A stretch of DNA of 64,000 nt from assembly GCA_031772625.1 (NCBI GenBank), contig CM062808.1, positions 145,939,299 to 146,003,298 of the forward strand, read 5' to 3'. A program made the position numbers and the translations under genes. Source of the stretch: Pinus tabuliformis. Lineage: Eukaryota > Streptophyta > Pinopsida > Pinales > Pinaceae. The notes under the pieces were generated by a model. The model saw nothing but the letters and a program-made list of their open reading frames with translations. It was not told the origin of the DNA and searched no databases. Of this stretch, positions 1 to 10,984 are shown in pieces (within the stretch, counting starts at the first letter, position 1; each line of letters starts with the position of its first letter).

Positions 1-553
1 GCCATTAGGTCAAATATATGCAAATAACCTTCCGGAAGATCTAAGAGGGTATTCCTAGGTTGAGGAGGAATATTTTTAACAGGAACAGTTTTAATAGACT
101 TCCCCTATCTGGAATTTCTGTCTGAGGAAATGGGGTGTCTTCAATAATAATTTTTACCACGCTCCCCTTATCTGGGCTATTTAATGGCTAAATTATCCGA
201 GGAGGAGATCTTGGCTCCCCAACTTCCCCTGTTTCCCCTTCTCCTTCACAAAGATTGCTTAGATTCCCTTCCTGCAGCGTTCTGGAATAGAATTTTCAAT
301 TTCTTGAAAGTCCTGTTCATCAGTCTGACTATGCACCTCAGCGAAGGCTACAGATGGTGATCCTGTGGCCTGAAGGGAGCTAGTAGGCTGTTTAGAATTG
401 ATTTTCCTGGGGCTTACTGATGGCTGAGATTCGGTTTTCTTATAGATTTCGTCTATGAAGGTTGTTCGGCCAAGGGTCACCGGCCCTTTGGCTTTTTCGA
501 GTTTGAATGGAGGTTTGATATTCTTTTCTGGCTTTTTCTACTTAGTCATGCAC
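1..553 (-). pseudogene. gag N-terminal leader of B2 (broken)
   Basis: The minus-strand frame begins with ATG at 553 in the same position relative to the PBS as in element B and reads MTK followed at codon 4 by TAG. Beyond the stop it gives a leader clearly homologous to B: the pieces PVTLGR, TFID and SPSVAFAEVHSQT are shared. The frame decays with more stops before position 1. The leader is rich in Lys, Ser and Glu and has no recognised domain. In the Athila lineage this precedes the capsid domain, which is off-window here. The early TAG makes the copy non-functional. Confidence 0.75.
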
Positions 554-723
554 TCTAATAAACTACTAAATCCTATTCAACCAACAATTCTTCTAGGAAA
601 GCGGACGGTGGAGCAGGGCTTTTACATGCTCCGTACGCAGGTTCTTACCTTTCGTTTTTAAAATCCAACTCTCCCCTAGCAGATTCGTACACTACTCTGT
701 AAAAGACAAATGGCTATACTCTT

Positions 724-741
724 ACCCCGTCAACGGCGCCA
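724..741 (-). other. primer binding site, tRNA-Asp type (B2)
   Basis: Plus strand ACCCCGTCAACGGCGCCA differs at two positions from the 3' end of plant tRNA-Asp(GTC) as I remember it. It lies three bases (AAA) from the LTR edge. A tRNA-Asp primer is typical of the Athila lineage. Confidence 0.85.
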
Positions 742-744
742 AAA

Positions 745-2340
745 TGTGGAGCTGTAACAAGGGTCTCTTTCACCTCTAATTATCCCACATTAACAAGTCA
801 ATCCGGGAACATTTTTTTATTGCAAAGAGTATCTCAATCCGAGGCTATTCGTCAGAGTAATTCTTAGTAGTACAGCATTCAGAAAATACAAGAGTAAACG
901 AATGCTAGACTAAATTACTTCAAAAGGATAAAATCACACAAGACAGCTTATCAGTCAAGGGTGCAGAAACGATAACCCATCCCTCTAGAAACTGATGGAA
1001 AGGAAATTAGAGCATGGACCATAGGTCTGGGAGCTAGGCAGCGACTGCTGAGGCTCACTACAGCCTTAGACCTTCTCTCACACCAAAGCAGCAAATGCAA
1101 GTAAATGGAATGGCAGAAAGTAAAATGGAACAGCAAATAGGAAATGGAACAGCAAGTCTAAAATGGAACAGCAATCAAATGAACTAAGTCTCGCGAGTCA
1201 GAACCAAACTTGCTCTATTGAACCAAACTCACACTCTGCGATAAAATAACAATCTTCTCTCTTAAGGAAAATTGGATGGAATGTACTTTATGGAACAACA
1301 CTCATTGATGAATTATGGAACAGCAGGAATCGGTCATATATACACGCAACATGCTAATATAGTAATCTAACGATTAAGGAGAATACGACTATGTTTCCAA
1401 ATAGAACAACATTACTTTCGGATTCCAATAATCGGGATTTCAAATGAATCCAATAACAGTAATATTCAGTACAAACGCTCTGTAACAGAAATAGCTGGTT
1501 TAGACTAATAACATGCAATCAACTCTGAAAAGATTCAATCATGCAATGTAGAGTCACTACATGGATTTCCTGAAAGAACCATTAATGAGTTAATCGTAGC
1601 AGAGCATGGAACAGCACATGAAAAGCATATCAGATTATCGAGCAATAAAGATAAGCAAACCACGCAGAAATCAAGTTATAATGATACAAAAGCAAGTGTC
1701 CTTCGGAGCCGGACCCTTAGCTTCCAATGGAACACCGCCTTAGATTACTCCAGACGCAAAGATGAAATAAGCACCAAGTCTTTTATATTAACGCATTGAC
1801 AAACGTACAGTAAACCAGGTCTCAGTGAGACTCGATGATCAAAGTTTAGTCTAAAACTGAGAGTTACAAAAAAAAGGTCCCTTTGCTTAACGATGCTGTT
1901 CCTTTTTATAAAAGTAACGGTGGAGATATCTAGGTAACAAAATAAGTAAAACAACGATCCCTCAGGATCAAAGATCCTAAGGGATTCGCCAAGCTGTTAA
2001 TCCTTTAATTTTCTTTCCCTTTTCCGCCGAATTGGTATCCCTTCTTCCTTTCCTGGGTCGTTCTGCTTTGATTTGCTTGATCTCGTTTGCATCCGGTTCC
2101 CTTCTAGAGGGACAGCAGTTATTCCTCCTTTGTCTTTCCCTTTTGAACGGCAGCTCTTCGTTTCCACCTTTCCCTACATAGAAAAATGACAATTATCAGC
2201 AATTAAGCTTTCCATGCTAATTCTCACACATTTTATTAGAATTCTTTATTTCCTTGAGTTCATGATGCAGAAAAGGTTACAAATGTTACTGAAAAGCCAC
2301 TAAATTGTTTGTCAAAAACATACCTTTCAAATGCTCCACA
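745..2340 (-). repeat. 5' LTR of B2 (1596 bp)
   Basis: The ends are TGTGGAG and CTCCACA, a perfect terminal inverted repeat. It aligns over its length with the B LTRs (23591-25129 and 36564-38099) but is clearly diverged. It carries about eight copies of a motif close to TGGAACAGCA or TGGAACAACA (1120-1740), some in a local tandem cluster at 1120-1175. Confidence 0.9.
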
Positions 2341-4132
2341 AGTTCGATTCTATCAGACCCCAAAAAAATTTACATAACCATTCCAGGGCCACATGGTGAC
2401 GTCCAGGCTTGCCACATGTCGGCACCTAATTGTTCTTGGATCAATATCTAATCAATGAGCCTCCATTTGTACTGTATATGTTGGTGTTCTATCCAACATT
2501 AATTCGTAAATTCGGCAATTGTGCTCGTAATGATGCATAGACTTACAGAAATTACAAAATAGTTGTTACGGAGTCTGCACAAAATTCTGTGGTAAATGAC
2601 ACTTATCCGTCATATTTTTTCTCGTAATTTGACAAATAGCACACCATGGTACAACTCTTGTACTTGTCCCAACGGTATTCTTAGACTTCAAGGGGACAGG
2701 ACCCCCTCCAGCTAGATAATTCTAGTACACCAGGCAATAATCCTTATCATGACCCTGGCTCTTACATTTCAAACACCATACTTCGGTGCCAACCTCATTG
2801 TAGACTTCTTTTCCCTTCTTGAGGCTCTGCAACTCCATATTACAGCTGGCCAGTTGTGACTGAATATGTTGCACTCCTAGATTCATATCCTGAATGGGTG
2901 AGGCTTATAGTTTCATAGAAATCTCTAATGCCTCTGCCTGAGTCCCGATCTTCTGTTGTGACAGTGGCAATAAAAAATGGGGTAATAGCGAAGCAATGTA
3001 CCAGTCCTTGTGTTGATCATCTGTGATTTTTATATTATCCTGTTGCAACAAGCATTTCAATCTCTGATCAAAGTCCCATGCACACTCATTCACCTTCCCT
3101 TGGATCTCTTTGACCTCCGTCACAGAATGGGATTGCGGCTTAGGCTTCTTGAATTCATTATTGAGAACATTCTTCATCTCTTCTAGTGTTACATTTGGAT
3201 GAGCCGAATAATACTTAATATACTATCTTAGTGCTATATCTTGTAGTGTTGTAAACAATTGTGCTTTCTTCAATTCATCATTTGTAACCTGCTATGTATT
3301 CCACACAACATTTGCTACAAACCAAAATTGTTCAGGGTATTTTGTCCCCAAACCCCTGAATATGGGCATCTTCATACCTTTGGCCATATTGAATAGTGGA
3401 GGTGGAGGTGGAGGTGGAGATGTAGTTGTAGGTGTGTGAGGTAGAGGTTATGGTGGAGGTGGAGAGGATGGATTTGGTATCCTTGCAATACCCTACTTTA
3501 CCATCTACAATGCACCTACGGGTGTCTTCAGAACACTAATTTCTTCATCACTATCATGCGTTCCCTACAGAGGACTATACTGAACACCTAAATCTAGATC
3601 CGTTTGGAATGTTTTTCCACTTCGCGTAGCTCCCTTCAGATCTCTTCTAAACATTAATTTAATGGAACAACCCTTTTCTCGCAATATAGCATTTTAATCT
3701 AGGTTTTTAGGGACTTCATATACTTACCTCTTGGTCCTTTCAAAAACCATCATTCAACTTTGTTATAAATGATAGAGGTGTCGATCGCGAACTCAATGAT
3801 GAAACAACACAAAATGTTATTGATCCAGTAATTGACAACCCTCGTGATCTTGTTTTCTGAACCTTCTAGGTGCCTGGCCAATTCTTGAGTCCAACCAATA
3901 GGGTTATCCAACTTCCACGTACCTTGATTATCCGCCAATTTAGACAACCACTGGTGTAATTCACACGGAGAAGAGTAGAAAAAAATCCATGCTCGTCTGA
4001 TTATAAGTATCTATTCAACCACTCTTCCTTCGGCAGGCGCAGTTTCTTATTTTCTTGGGCTGCAAATTCGTGCAGCTTACGATCTATCCACTTTGCGATT
4101 TCCTTCTTAGTTGGGAACCATTTATTTGACAT
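2341..4132 (-). pseudogene. gag: gag of E with three zinc knuckles (broken)
   Basis: Start ATG at 4132, 25 bases past the PBS; first residues MSNKWFPTKKEIAKW, homologous to the start of A's gag at 62800. The frame breaks with a stop after about 45 codons and a frameshift. A second segment (3947-3750) matches A at 62620-62430, and 3177-2905 is the capsid C-terminal part. Three knuckles follow: CLKCKSQGHDKDYC (about 2745-2790), a degenerate CAICQITRKNMTDKCH, and CNFCKSMHHYEHNC (about 2500-2545). B2 interrupts the frame after these. Gag would package the element RNA; this copy cannot, because of stops and frameshifts. Confidence 0.75.
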
Positions 4133-4156
4133 CACATATTCCTCAGATAGATCTCA

Positions 4157-4174
4157 GTCCTAAAAATGGAACCA
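4157..4174 (-). other. primer binding site of E
   Basis: Plus strand GTCCTAAAAATGGAACCA, two bases from the LTR. The A element has the same site with few changes (62825-62842), so it is conserved in this family. The closest tRNA I can recall is tRNA-Glu (ends GGAACCA), with several mismatches, so the primer identity is tentative. Confidence 0.6.
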
Positions 4175-4176
4175 TT

Positions 4177-5011
4177 TGTTGGCTTAAGGGGGTCAAACCA
4201 ACAAAACCCTTCACTAATGGCCCTTTTGGCACCAACTTGCATAGCACAGGCTATAATCTCACCTGAAGAAGTATTGGGGGATGACAAAACTAGGTTTCTG
4301 CATCCAGAGGTATGCGTGATGGGTTTCTATTACTTCTATGGATTTATTCTAACCTTTGCAAACCCTAACCCTTAAAAATGTAGAAAGTACAGTAACTTAC
4401 AAACAATAAATTCTAACCCTGCGTCAATTGCCTTAATCATTCATATCATCAAGTAAACTAGTAGATCTATTACTTTCAAGCACCAATTAAGTGTTTCTTC
4501 ATATAACTAACGAATACACGGAAAATGCATAAGTAAACAAAAAGTCACAGATACACAAATATGGCTCCAAAATAGTCTTTATTATGATCAATCCTTCTAT
4601 TATAGAATATCTCCTCGCTGCACACAGAGCTTCAGGGGCCCACTCACTTAGTTGCAGACTTACCAAGGTCTTCGCACACATAGCTATAGGAGCCTTCCCC
4701 TTCACCTAAGTACTGAAAACATACTCTTCTAACTTAGACTATTTTCCTCTACATAGATCTTAAATGACTAACTGACCTCCTATGACTTTCTATGACTCCT
4801 TTATATAGCTTCTTTCGTTACAATACCATGGCTCACGAACCATGGGCAGGTCACAAAACATCTTAACGTCTAACAAAATAAGGGGCTTTGACTTTCCTAA
4901 AGCCCCTTTTGACTTCTACAACCTTCGTGCTCCACTTCCTCAAAATGTGGAGACTTTACAATGATAACAAAAACCATTAAAAAATTGACCCCAAGGGACC
5001 TTGTCCCAACA
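4177..5011 (-). repeat. 5' LTR of E (about 835 bp)
   Basis: It begins TGTTGGCTTAAGGG and ends TCCCAACA, matching the TGTTGG/CCAACA ends of the A LTRs. Similarity to A's LTR is visible through the first 200 bp and at the end, but it is strongly diverged. The right boundary is confirmed by the break in the copia RT frame at the same base. Confidence 0.75.
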
Positions 5012-5589
5012 ATGCATGAAGCATATGTCCTTCATCTTGAATTCCCTTGCAAGAGTGGATCAACTGCTCATCCCTTGTAAGTATCAAGTGATCAAAATAC
5101 AAGACCAACATAAACAAATTTTCATCCACCACATTGTCACAAAGGTTGGCATCTGCTTCACTTTTCGCGAACCCCAATCGACTGAGATATGTATAAATCT
5201 TAGTGTACCATGCTCGAGGCACTAGCTTGAGACCATACATGGTTCTTTTGAGTCTACACACATGTGTCTCCCTTTCATACTACTCAACTCCTTTTGGATG
5301 CTCTATGTAAATTTCTTCCTCCACAACACCTTTGAGAAAGTTTGTCTTTACATCCATTTGCTGGATCTTCCACCCCATCTGCTTAGCTAATGAAAGAATG
5401 GTTATGATCAAGGAATATCTTGATATTAGAGAAAATGTTTCTTCATAGTCTACTCCCTCTACCTTAGAGAATCCTTTGGCCACAAATCTAGCCTTGTACT
5501 TCTAAATTCTCCCATCTGCTGCATGATTTACCTGTAAAGCCATCTGTAACCAACCACTGACTTGTCCTTTGGTCTTGGCACCACCTCCC
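5012..5589 (-). pseudogene. pol: copia reverse transcriptase fragment (G)
   Basis: The translated minus strand shows the classic Ty1/copia RT order: KYKARFVAKGFSKVEG, then DYEETFS, QMDVKTNFLKG, EEEIYIEHPKG, then RLKRTMYGLK, PRAWY and LVLYFDHLILT, the last being the catalytic YVDD block with Asp-Asp changed to Asp-His. A TAG lies just before KYKARF and further breaks separate the pieces 5483-5280 and 5261-5012. The frame stops at E's LTR. RT copies the element RNA to DNA; the altered active site and truncation make this copy dead. Confidence 0.85.
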
Positions 5590-6269
5590 ATGGTACACCC
5601 CTTGACATACTTCCCCAAATTGCATCCCTTGCACACATCATGCTAGTGAAGGGTGCCTTTCAGGGGACCGATGGTAATCTGTTACATGATCTTTAAGGTC
5701 GCATGGTGTAAGTGTCCCATGTGCCTCTACTTGAGTTCTCCAACATATCGACTTTGCACCTTCTCTACCTTTCTACTGACTGCAGCACAATATTCCACCT
5801 CAAGTTTGTACAAGTTCTTCACAGGAACCTTGATTTGTTTCACTTTCCTGGTACCCACATGTCTCCTAAATGATTTCCCTTTCCTGAAGATAACATCATA
5901 TATATCCTACAATACTTCTATAGATATCAAGTTCTTCCTCAACCTAGGCATTACAATATCGGGGTCTGAATCCCTCTTGAAGGGTACAGTTCTAGTTCCT
6001 TTGGCACTATACCATCCATCATCCCCAAGTTCTATGTGCATCTCGATATCATTCTCCTCTAGGGTACTAAAGAATTATTTTGATCCTGTCATATGGAATG
6101 ACACATCTAAATCAAGGAACCATACACTCCCCATCACATTGCTTGGAATGCATGTGATTAAGGTGAAGTATAATTCTAATTATGAATCAAGTGCTTCACT
6201 TCCTGCTCCTCAAGAGGACTTCTTGTTATACTTCTTACGCGGACACTTTGTTACATAGTTCCCGAGCTC
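5590..6269 (-). pseudogene. pol: copia protease and GAG-pre-integrase remnant (G)
   Basis: Minus-strand translation gives WFLDLDVSFHMTG at about 6050-6110, the position of the copia protease active site, where the family normally has Asp-Ser-Gly-Ala-Ser; here the motif is changed to DLDVS. Downstream, MGHLHHATLK and HDVCKGCNLGKY form the HHCC zinc-binding pre-integrase module (about 5620-5720). The reading then jumps straight into RT sequence, so the DDE integrase core (normally near 300 codons) is absent. Scattered TAG stops are present. Confidence 0.7.
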
Positions 6270-6995
6270 GTGGCACTGAGGAAATTTTATGTTTTTGAAG
6301 TCCTTCTTCTTGCCATTATTCTGGATGGACTCAAAATTTCATTTGAACTTATTTCCCTTAGCTTTATTTCCCTTCCCAACCAAGGAAAAATTATCTTCCT
6401 CCTCAGCTTTGGTTGGAACTCCATCTCTGGTGTTCCTTTGAATTTCTTCTTGCACCAAATCTATCCAAAGTCTCTCTCAATATGGAAAATTTTCCATTCC
6501 ATTCATAGTGTTCTGGTAGCTATGCCAAGTCTTAGGAAGTCCTAGGAGAGCTAGGCTCACTATATTGAAATATGGGACAATTTCTCCATCTACCCCAAGT
6601 TCATCTCAAACCTGAGTGAACCTGGAGAGGTAATGTGGAATACTTTCTCTCTTCTGCATTCTGATATTTATGATCTTGTCTGTCAGTGCCAATTTCCTAG
6701 CATCACTATTATTCTTGAGAAATTCAGTGAGGGCCTTCCATGGATTTTCTTTTCCATGTAAATTCAAGACTATGTGGTCACTCACACCCTTTAGGATGAT
6801 CCTCCTGGCCTTTGTTGTATCCTTCTTCCACTAAGTTGATGCTTGAACATCTACAACTATTGGCTTGGCAATATTTAGCTGAGCATATTCTCATACCCCA
6901 TTGTCATCTAGGATTGCTTCTGTGATTTCCTTCCAAGAACAAAATGTAGAGGTGCCCTCTAGGGCATACTCCAATCTCAACCTGATAGAAGACAT
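6270..6995 (-). pseudogene. gag: copia gag (G)
   Basis: ATG at 6995, about 80 bases past the PBS. The protein starts MSSIRLRLEYALEGTSTF and matches the gag of H at 15807 (LRLEYALEGSS). Stops occur after ILDDNGV and again about 20 codons later. Near 6260-6285 a damaged zinc knuckle reads QCHELGNYVTKCP, with the first Cys lost or shifted. This is the UBN2-like gag of Ty1/copia elements. Neighbouring order (LTR, PBS, gag, PR) supports the assignment. Confidence 0.75.
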
Positions 6996-7073
6996 CAACC
7001 TGCCTACTTCATTGAATCTGCTAATCAAAAACTCTGAATGAAAAGATCTTTTGATTGGTTTTTAGTGTGACTT

Positions 7074-7087
7074 CTGCTTTGATACCA
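7074..7087 (-). other. primer binding site, initiator tRNA-Met type (G)
   Basis: On the minus strand TGGTATCAAAGCAG, directly abutting the LTR end at 7088. It is the standard Ty1/copia site TGGTATCAGAGC with one change. Confidence 0.85.
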
Positions 7088-7936
7088 TGTATATTTTAAA
7101 TGGATATTTCTACTACTAATGTATTCAAATTGAAAACAGGATGTTACAACCTTCCTCTTAAATACTATAGAAAGAAATCAACAATCTAGAATAACATGTA
7201 TATTCATGCTTACATCAAAACCATAAGAACACAATCATTTACTAAGGAACCCAATTGGGAAAAACCCCTTCGTTTCTTTTCATTAATTAGATGAGACTAA
7301 GAAACTATTACAATTTCTTTCTTCAAGTATGAAGCACACCCTACACTTGTATCTTGTTCTCCTACTGATTGTCTTGCTTTTTCCAACACTTAGCCAATTC
7401 TTGGCCTAAAATTGCTCCTATTTCATTGCATAATTCAGGAGCAATTGAGCTCCTAGATAATAGGTATTTTCCTATTTCCTTGTTCAATTCCCAAGGAATT
7501 TATCACCTACTTAATTATCTAGCCTGTAAACTCAACTAGTATACAATTAATAATTACAATGTGCCTTTGACATCCACTCTTGTCAAGTAATTCAAATATC
7601 ATGCATTCATAGGCTATATTTAGTATATTGACTAGTTAACTGATAGATCAATGAGTTAAACTACTCAACGAGCTTTTAACTGACTCAACTGAAGACTTGA
7701 GCTCTATTAACTGAGATCAACTATAAATAATTGAATTAGATTTCTAATTATTAGCAATCAGTACATTCACAACTCTACTTCTATCCTCTAACTTGAATTA
7801 ACTAAGCTAAATAAATGACAAGATAATGTCACTCAAGATAAATACATCCAAGTCATCTATTGATGTGGAAATTTGATTTAACTCAATTTGACTAAGGCAA
7901 AAGCCAAATTCAACTTTCTTGCTACACTTTTCAACA
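7088..7936 (-). repeat. 5' LTR of G (849 bp)
   Basis: On the minus strand it runs from TGTTGAAAAGTGTAGCAAG to ATATACA. The start matches the H LTR start (TGTTGAAACAATGTAGCAAG at 16973), and an internal block around CCCAATTGGGTTCC matches H at about 15530 and 17685. The flank 7937-7941 (AATTA) should be one target-site copy; the other is off-window. Confidence 0.8.
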
Positions 7937-9097
7937 AATTATGCTAGGATATTGATCTTCTTCTTCTTGCTTTGCATGTTGTTTAAATAGGTAGAATGTA
8001 AGTTTTAATAGCAAAGATACTTAATCAAAGGATTTTAGGCGAACCATTTAGAGACACCCTAGATATAGGAATAAAGGCTCATTTCTAGAGAAGATAACTA
8101 TGGTATCCTCTATCTACTACATGGAAAGTAGATAAGAAAGTTATCATTGAAACTGAAAATTGTGGACCATTGAAAAGTTATTATTGAAACTGGAAATTGT
8201 CGAACATTGACTAGTCAAAACCTATCCATTTATACTCAATTTGAGCATGCCCATTATTTAGTTTTCCATATCATCCAAAAGAATACCCAATGCCTAATAG
8301 GAGCGCCCAAATTAAAGGATTATAAAATGGCCACTTTCAATAGTGGAGAGTGCACAACATCCTACGATAGGTTATTGATCGATGATACTTTGATGTAACA
8401 CTTAATACAATGATGGTACATGCATTATTATGACTAGTAATGGGTTTAAGGTCATCACAAACATTGACATGTTTCCATAAGTAGTTTCGAAGTAGTAACA
8501 ATGTCACAAGAATAAGTCGGTTAATGGAGGACTAGTTCATGACACCTTGATGATTTTATCTTATGTTTTCGATAAACTCCTTTGCATACTTCTAATGTTA
8601 AAATAATTAAAAAAAAAACTATGAAGTAAATGCCACGTATATTTTTAAAGGTGATCAATGATGATTACCAACAACTTATGAACTGCTAAAATTTTCAAGT
8701 GTGTGGAACTTTACGAATGCTCTTTTTTTTTTTCTTTTCCTTGTTTGTATCCAGAGGAATCGACAAATGGGTCAGGATCATACTTGCATAACAGAGGGTC
8801 AATTCCAACTGTCACAAATATACCTCTAGTTGAACCCTTGTATGTCCCAACACATAACCCACATGACCAGGCAAGGGAATTTGAACCTCAAACCACATAA
8901 TTCACAAAGACTTCATATCACGATGATTGCCAATCGAGTTGCCCATGTCTATGACACGTTTTATTTTCCATTTTTGATTTTTGAACACTTAATACTATAA
9001 CATATATCCTCCATCTAATACAACAAACCTTTGCATGAAGTAGACGTAGGGTTTTGATAATGATATAAAATGTAGGATGCCTGGAGGAAGATGAGTA
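7937..9097. other. AT-rich DNA without recognised genes; one short tandem duplication
   Basis: No convincing protein homology on either strand. At 8138-8215 a unit of about 37 bp containing ATTGAAACTG and AATTGT occurs twice in tandem with several mismatches. A stretch at 8750-8900 with short open frames could be a decayed transposon edge, but I cannot name it. Confidence 0.4.
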
Positions 9098-9349
9098 TTG
9101 ACAACCTATATGAGAAGAATGTGTAGTAGACTATGTAACTCCAAAATTTTCCAAAGTTTTAAGGAAAAAAGTTATAAAAATACGTTTCTATGGACCTTCA
9201 TTCAAGGGGCTTGGTTGGATGAACTTCCAAGCAAGTTTGAAAGACGTTATTTGAAAGGTATTTTAAAGTTCATATATAGCGAGTTGCTGGAAATACTCCC
9301 ATATCCTACCCTTATAGACATGGTAAAGGCATATGAGGAAGTTGATTAG
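9098..9349 (+). CDS. unidentified short open frame (83 codons)
   Basis: ATG at 9098 to TAG at 9347-9349. The central part contains WLDELPSKFERRYLKG and later YPTLIDMVKAYEEVD, which looks like ordinary globular protein rather than random AT-rich translation, and the frame stays open past the stop for about 15 more codons. I recognise no family; gag-type proteins have loosely similar helical segments. There is no clear promoter or partner gene. It is probably a fragment of a decayed element. Confidence 0.2.
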   Translation: MTTYMRRMCSRLCNSKIFQSFKEKSYKNTFLWTFIQGAWLDELPSKFERRYLKGILKFIYSELLEILPYPTLIDMVKAYEEVD

Positions 9350-10004
9350 GAACAATGGCGAGAGATGGCTTTCAAAAGATTTGATATTAAATAAAATCTT
9401 TAGAGAAGATGGTTATTTATTAAGTCTCAATCAATCATCATAAAATCTTAATGTTGTAGATTCATTTCTCATATTTATGCACTCAATATTTTGGTACTTT
9501 CTTCCTAAGTACAAGATTCAATGTTGGTATATATAATGCAAGTTGCATTCATCTCATGGTTCATGTAACCATCAAGATGTGCAATGTATCTTCACTGATG
9601 AAATTGTTCATCTCTTTAATATATGGGTTTATTTCTTCCTTGAGAAATGTTTCAATTAAAATAGATATTACAAAGTGTTTTATGGAGACATTAAAAAGGA
9701 AAATGGATAAATTTGACCTTAATTTTTTTGTATTGCAAAATGAAAATTTATAAATTCACCACAATAAAGGAATAATCTTGAACTATAATGTTCATATTAA
9801 GGAACTATGAATGGAAAAATGTGGGATAAATCTCTAATTGGATATACTAATAACCTTTGCATTGATGAATAAGTTCTTTCATTATTGGAAACAAAATCCC
9901 CATAATAATTTCTCACTACATAAAAGGAGGATGTGAAGGAGGTTTAAATATTATACCATCGAACCACACAATAAAACCAAATCGTTAATGAGTCTATCTA
10001 TAAC
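9350..10004. other. AT-rich DNA, nothing recognised
   Basis: No open frame longer than about 65 codons and no known motif. Poly-T and poly-A tracts are frequent. Confidence 0.4.
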
Positions 10005-10395
10005 AAAGTTTCACTTTTTCATTTATTGGATCACTATGTGAAATGACACTTTGCGCCTTCCATATATTACAATATGGATAAATGAATACAAGGTGGAGGA
10101 ATATTAATTTATACATTGAGCCAATGTCACTTTTCCATGTATTAGATCACTATGTTAAATGAGACATTTCAACTCAAATATATTACAATATGGATAAATT
10201 AATACATAGTGTAGGAATATTGGTTTATAAAATCAAATTTATCCACCATGTCTAATGTCACATTTTAATGTATTGGATCTATCAATATGTTATATGAGAC
10301 ATTACACAAATATATTAGAATATGGATAAATGAATACAAGGGGGAGGAATATTGATTTGTACATTCAAATTTATCCACAAAATCTAATGTCACAA
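10005..10395. repeat. tandem repeat, about 131-bp unit, three copies
   Basis: Units start near 10005, 10123 and 10254 and end near 10386. Each contains AATGTCAC, then TATTGGATC or TATTAGATC, ATGAGACATT, ATATATTACAATATGGATAA, and GGAGGAATATT in the same order. Spacing is 131-132 bp between the last two boundaries. Copies differ by roughly 15-20%. Confidence 0.75.
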
Positions 10396-10984
10396 TTCAT
10401 CAAGGCCATTTGAAATGTTCAGAAAGGTGATGTGAAATTCATAAAATCATTTTGGCCTTGCCAAGCACTCCCAATTTCTTACACATGTGCAACCGAGATT
10501 GTGTTAGATCCAACAAAAAAATTAAATTTCATATAATTTTAAATATATGAATTTGTTTTTTTTTAAACAATGGTTAATAGATAACTCTTTGGACTAATCT
10601 AGGGGAGGTATAGAATAAACGCTCGTAGCTTCTATTAGGGTCCTATGATTCATAGGATCAAATTATGATTGGTTATTATCTTTCAATTGATGGAATTGTA
10701 AATAATATTTTATTCTGAAAATTATTTCCAAGAAAAAAATAGAAAAAGTAAATAAGGGGCTTGCAAGATAAAATGCACCCTTAGGGTTAATTAGATATAT
10801 TTTAGAATAGTGATCCTGCTTATAATAATTAATCGTGTCATTTAAACATGATTAACAATTTGTAATAAGGCTCTTGGCACTAAAAATTGGGTTTTATTAT
10901 AAAGTCGAAAAACACAAAAATTAATTTGTCAACTTGTGGTATAAAGGTCGTATGTTCCAACCACCACAATATATCTCACCTATA
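10396..10984. other. AT-rich DNA, nothing recognised
   Basis: Long A and T runs; no coding signal or repeat beyond the end of the 131-bp array. Confidence 0.4.

Larger units (their letters stand above)
1..2340 (-). mobile_element. B2: Athila-like Ty3/gypsy element, 5' part only (LTR, PBS, gag start)
   Basis: Read on the minus strand this is the 5' LTR, PBS and start of gag; the rest lies beyond the left edge of the window. The leader protein matches that of complete element B (about 36000-36360), and the PBS and LTR ends have the same layout, so B2 and B are one family. It is inserted into the gag of element E. The right flank at 2341-2345 (AGTTC) should be one target-site duplicate; its partner is outside the window. 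Confidence 0.9.
2341..5011 (-). mobile_element. E: Ty3/gypsy relative of element A (5' part, interrupted by B2)
   Basis: The minus-strand order is LTR (5011-4177), PBS, then gag running down to the B2 insertion at 2341. Gag and PBS match element A (61220-62842). E is inserted in the RT of copia element G. Its LTR ends at 5011 inside the copia reading frame, and 5012-5016 (ATGCA) is the expected target-site copy. The remainder of E lies beyond B2, off the window. Confidence 0.85.
5012..7936 (-). mobile_element. G: Ty1/copia element, 5' two-thirds, integrase core deleted
   Basis: On the minus strand: LTR (7936-7088), initiator-Met PBS, gag, protease, GAG-pre-integrase, then directly RT, which is cut at 5012 by the insertion of E. 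About 2 kb of coding DNA stands where about 3 kb is expected up to this point, because the integrase catalytic core is missing. G and H (15285-17852) have homologous LTRs and gag and belong to one family. Confidence 0.85.

Noticed and set aside
5653-6258. 201-codon plus-strand frame
   Set aside because: It is the antisense of the copia protease and pre-integrase region of G, which reads clearly on the minus strand.
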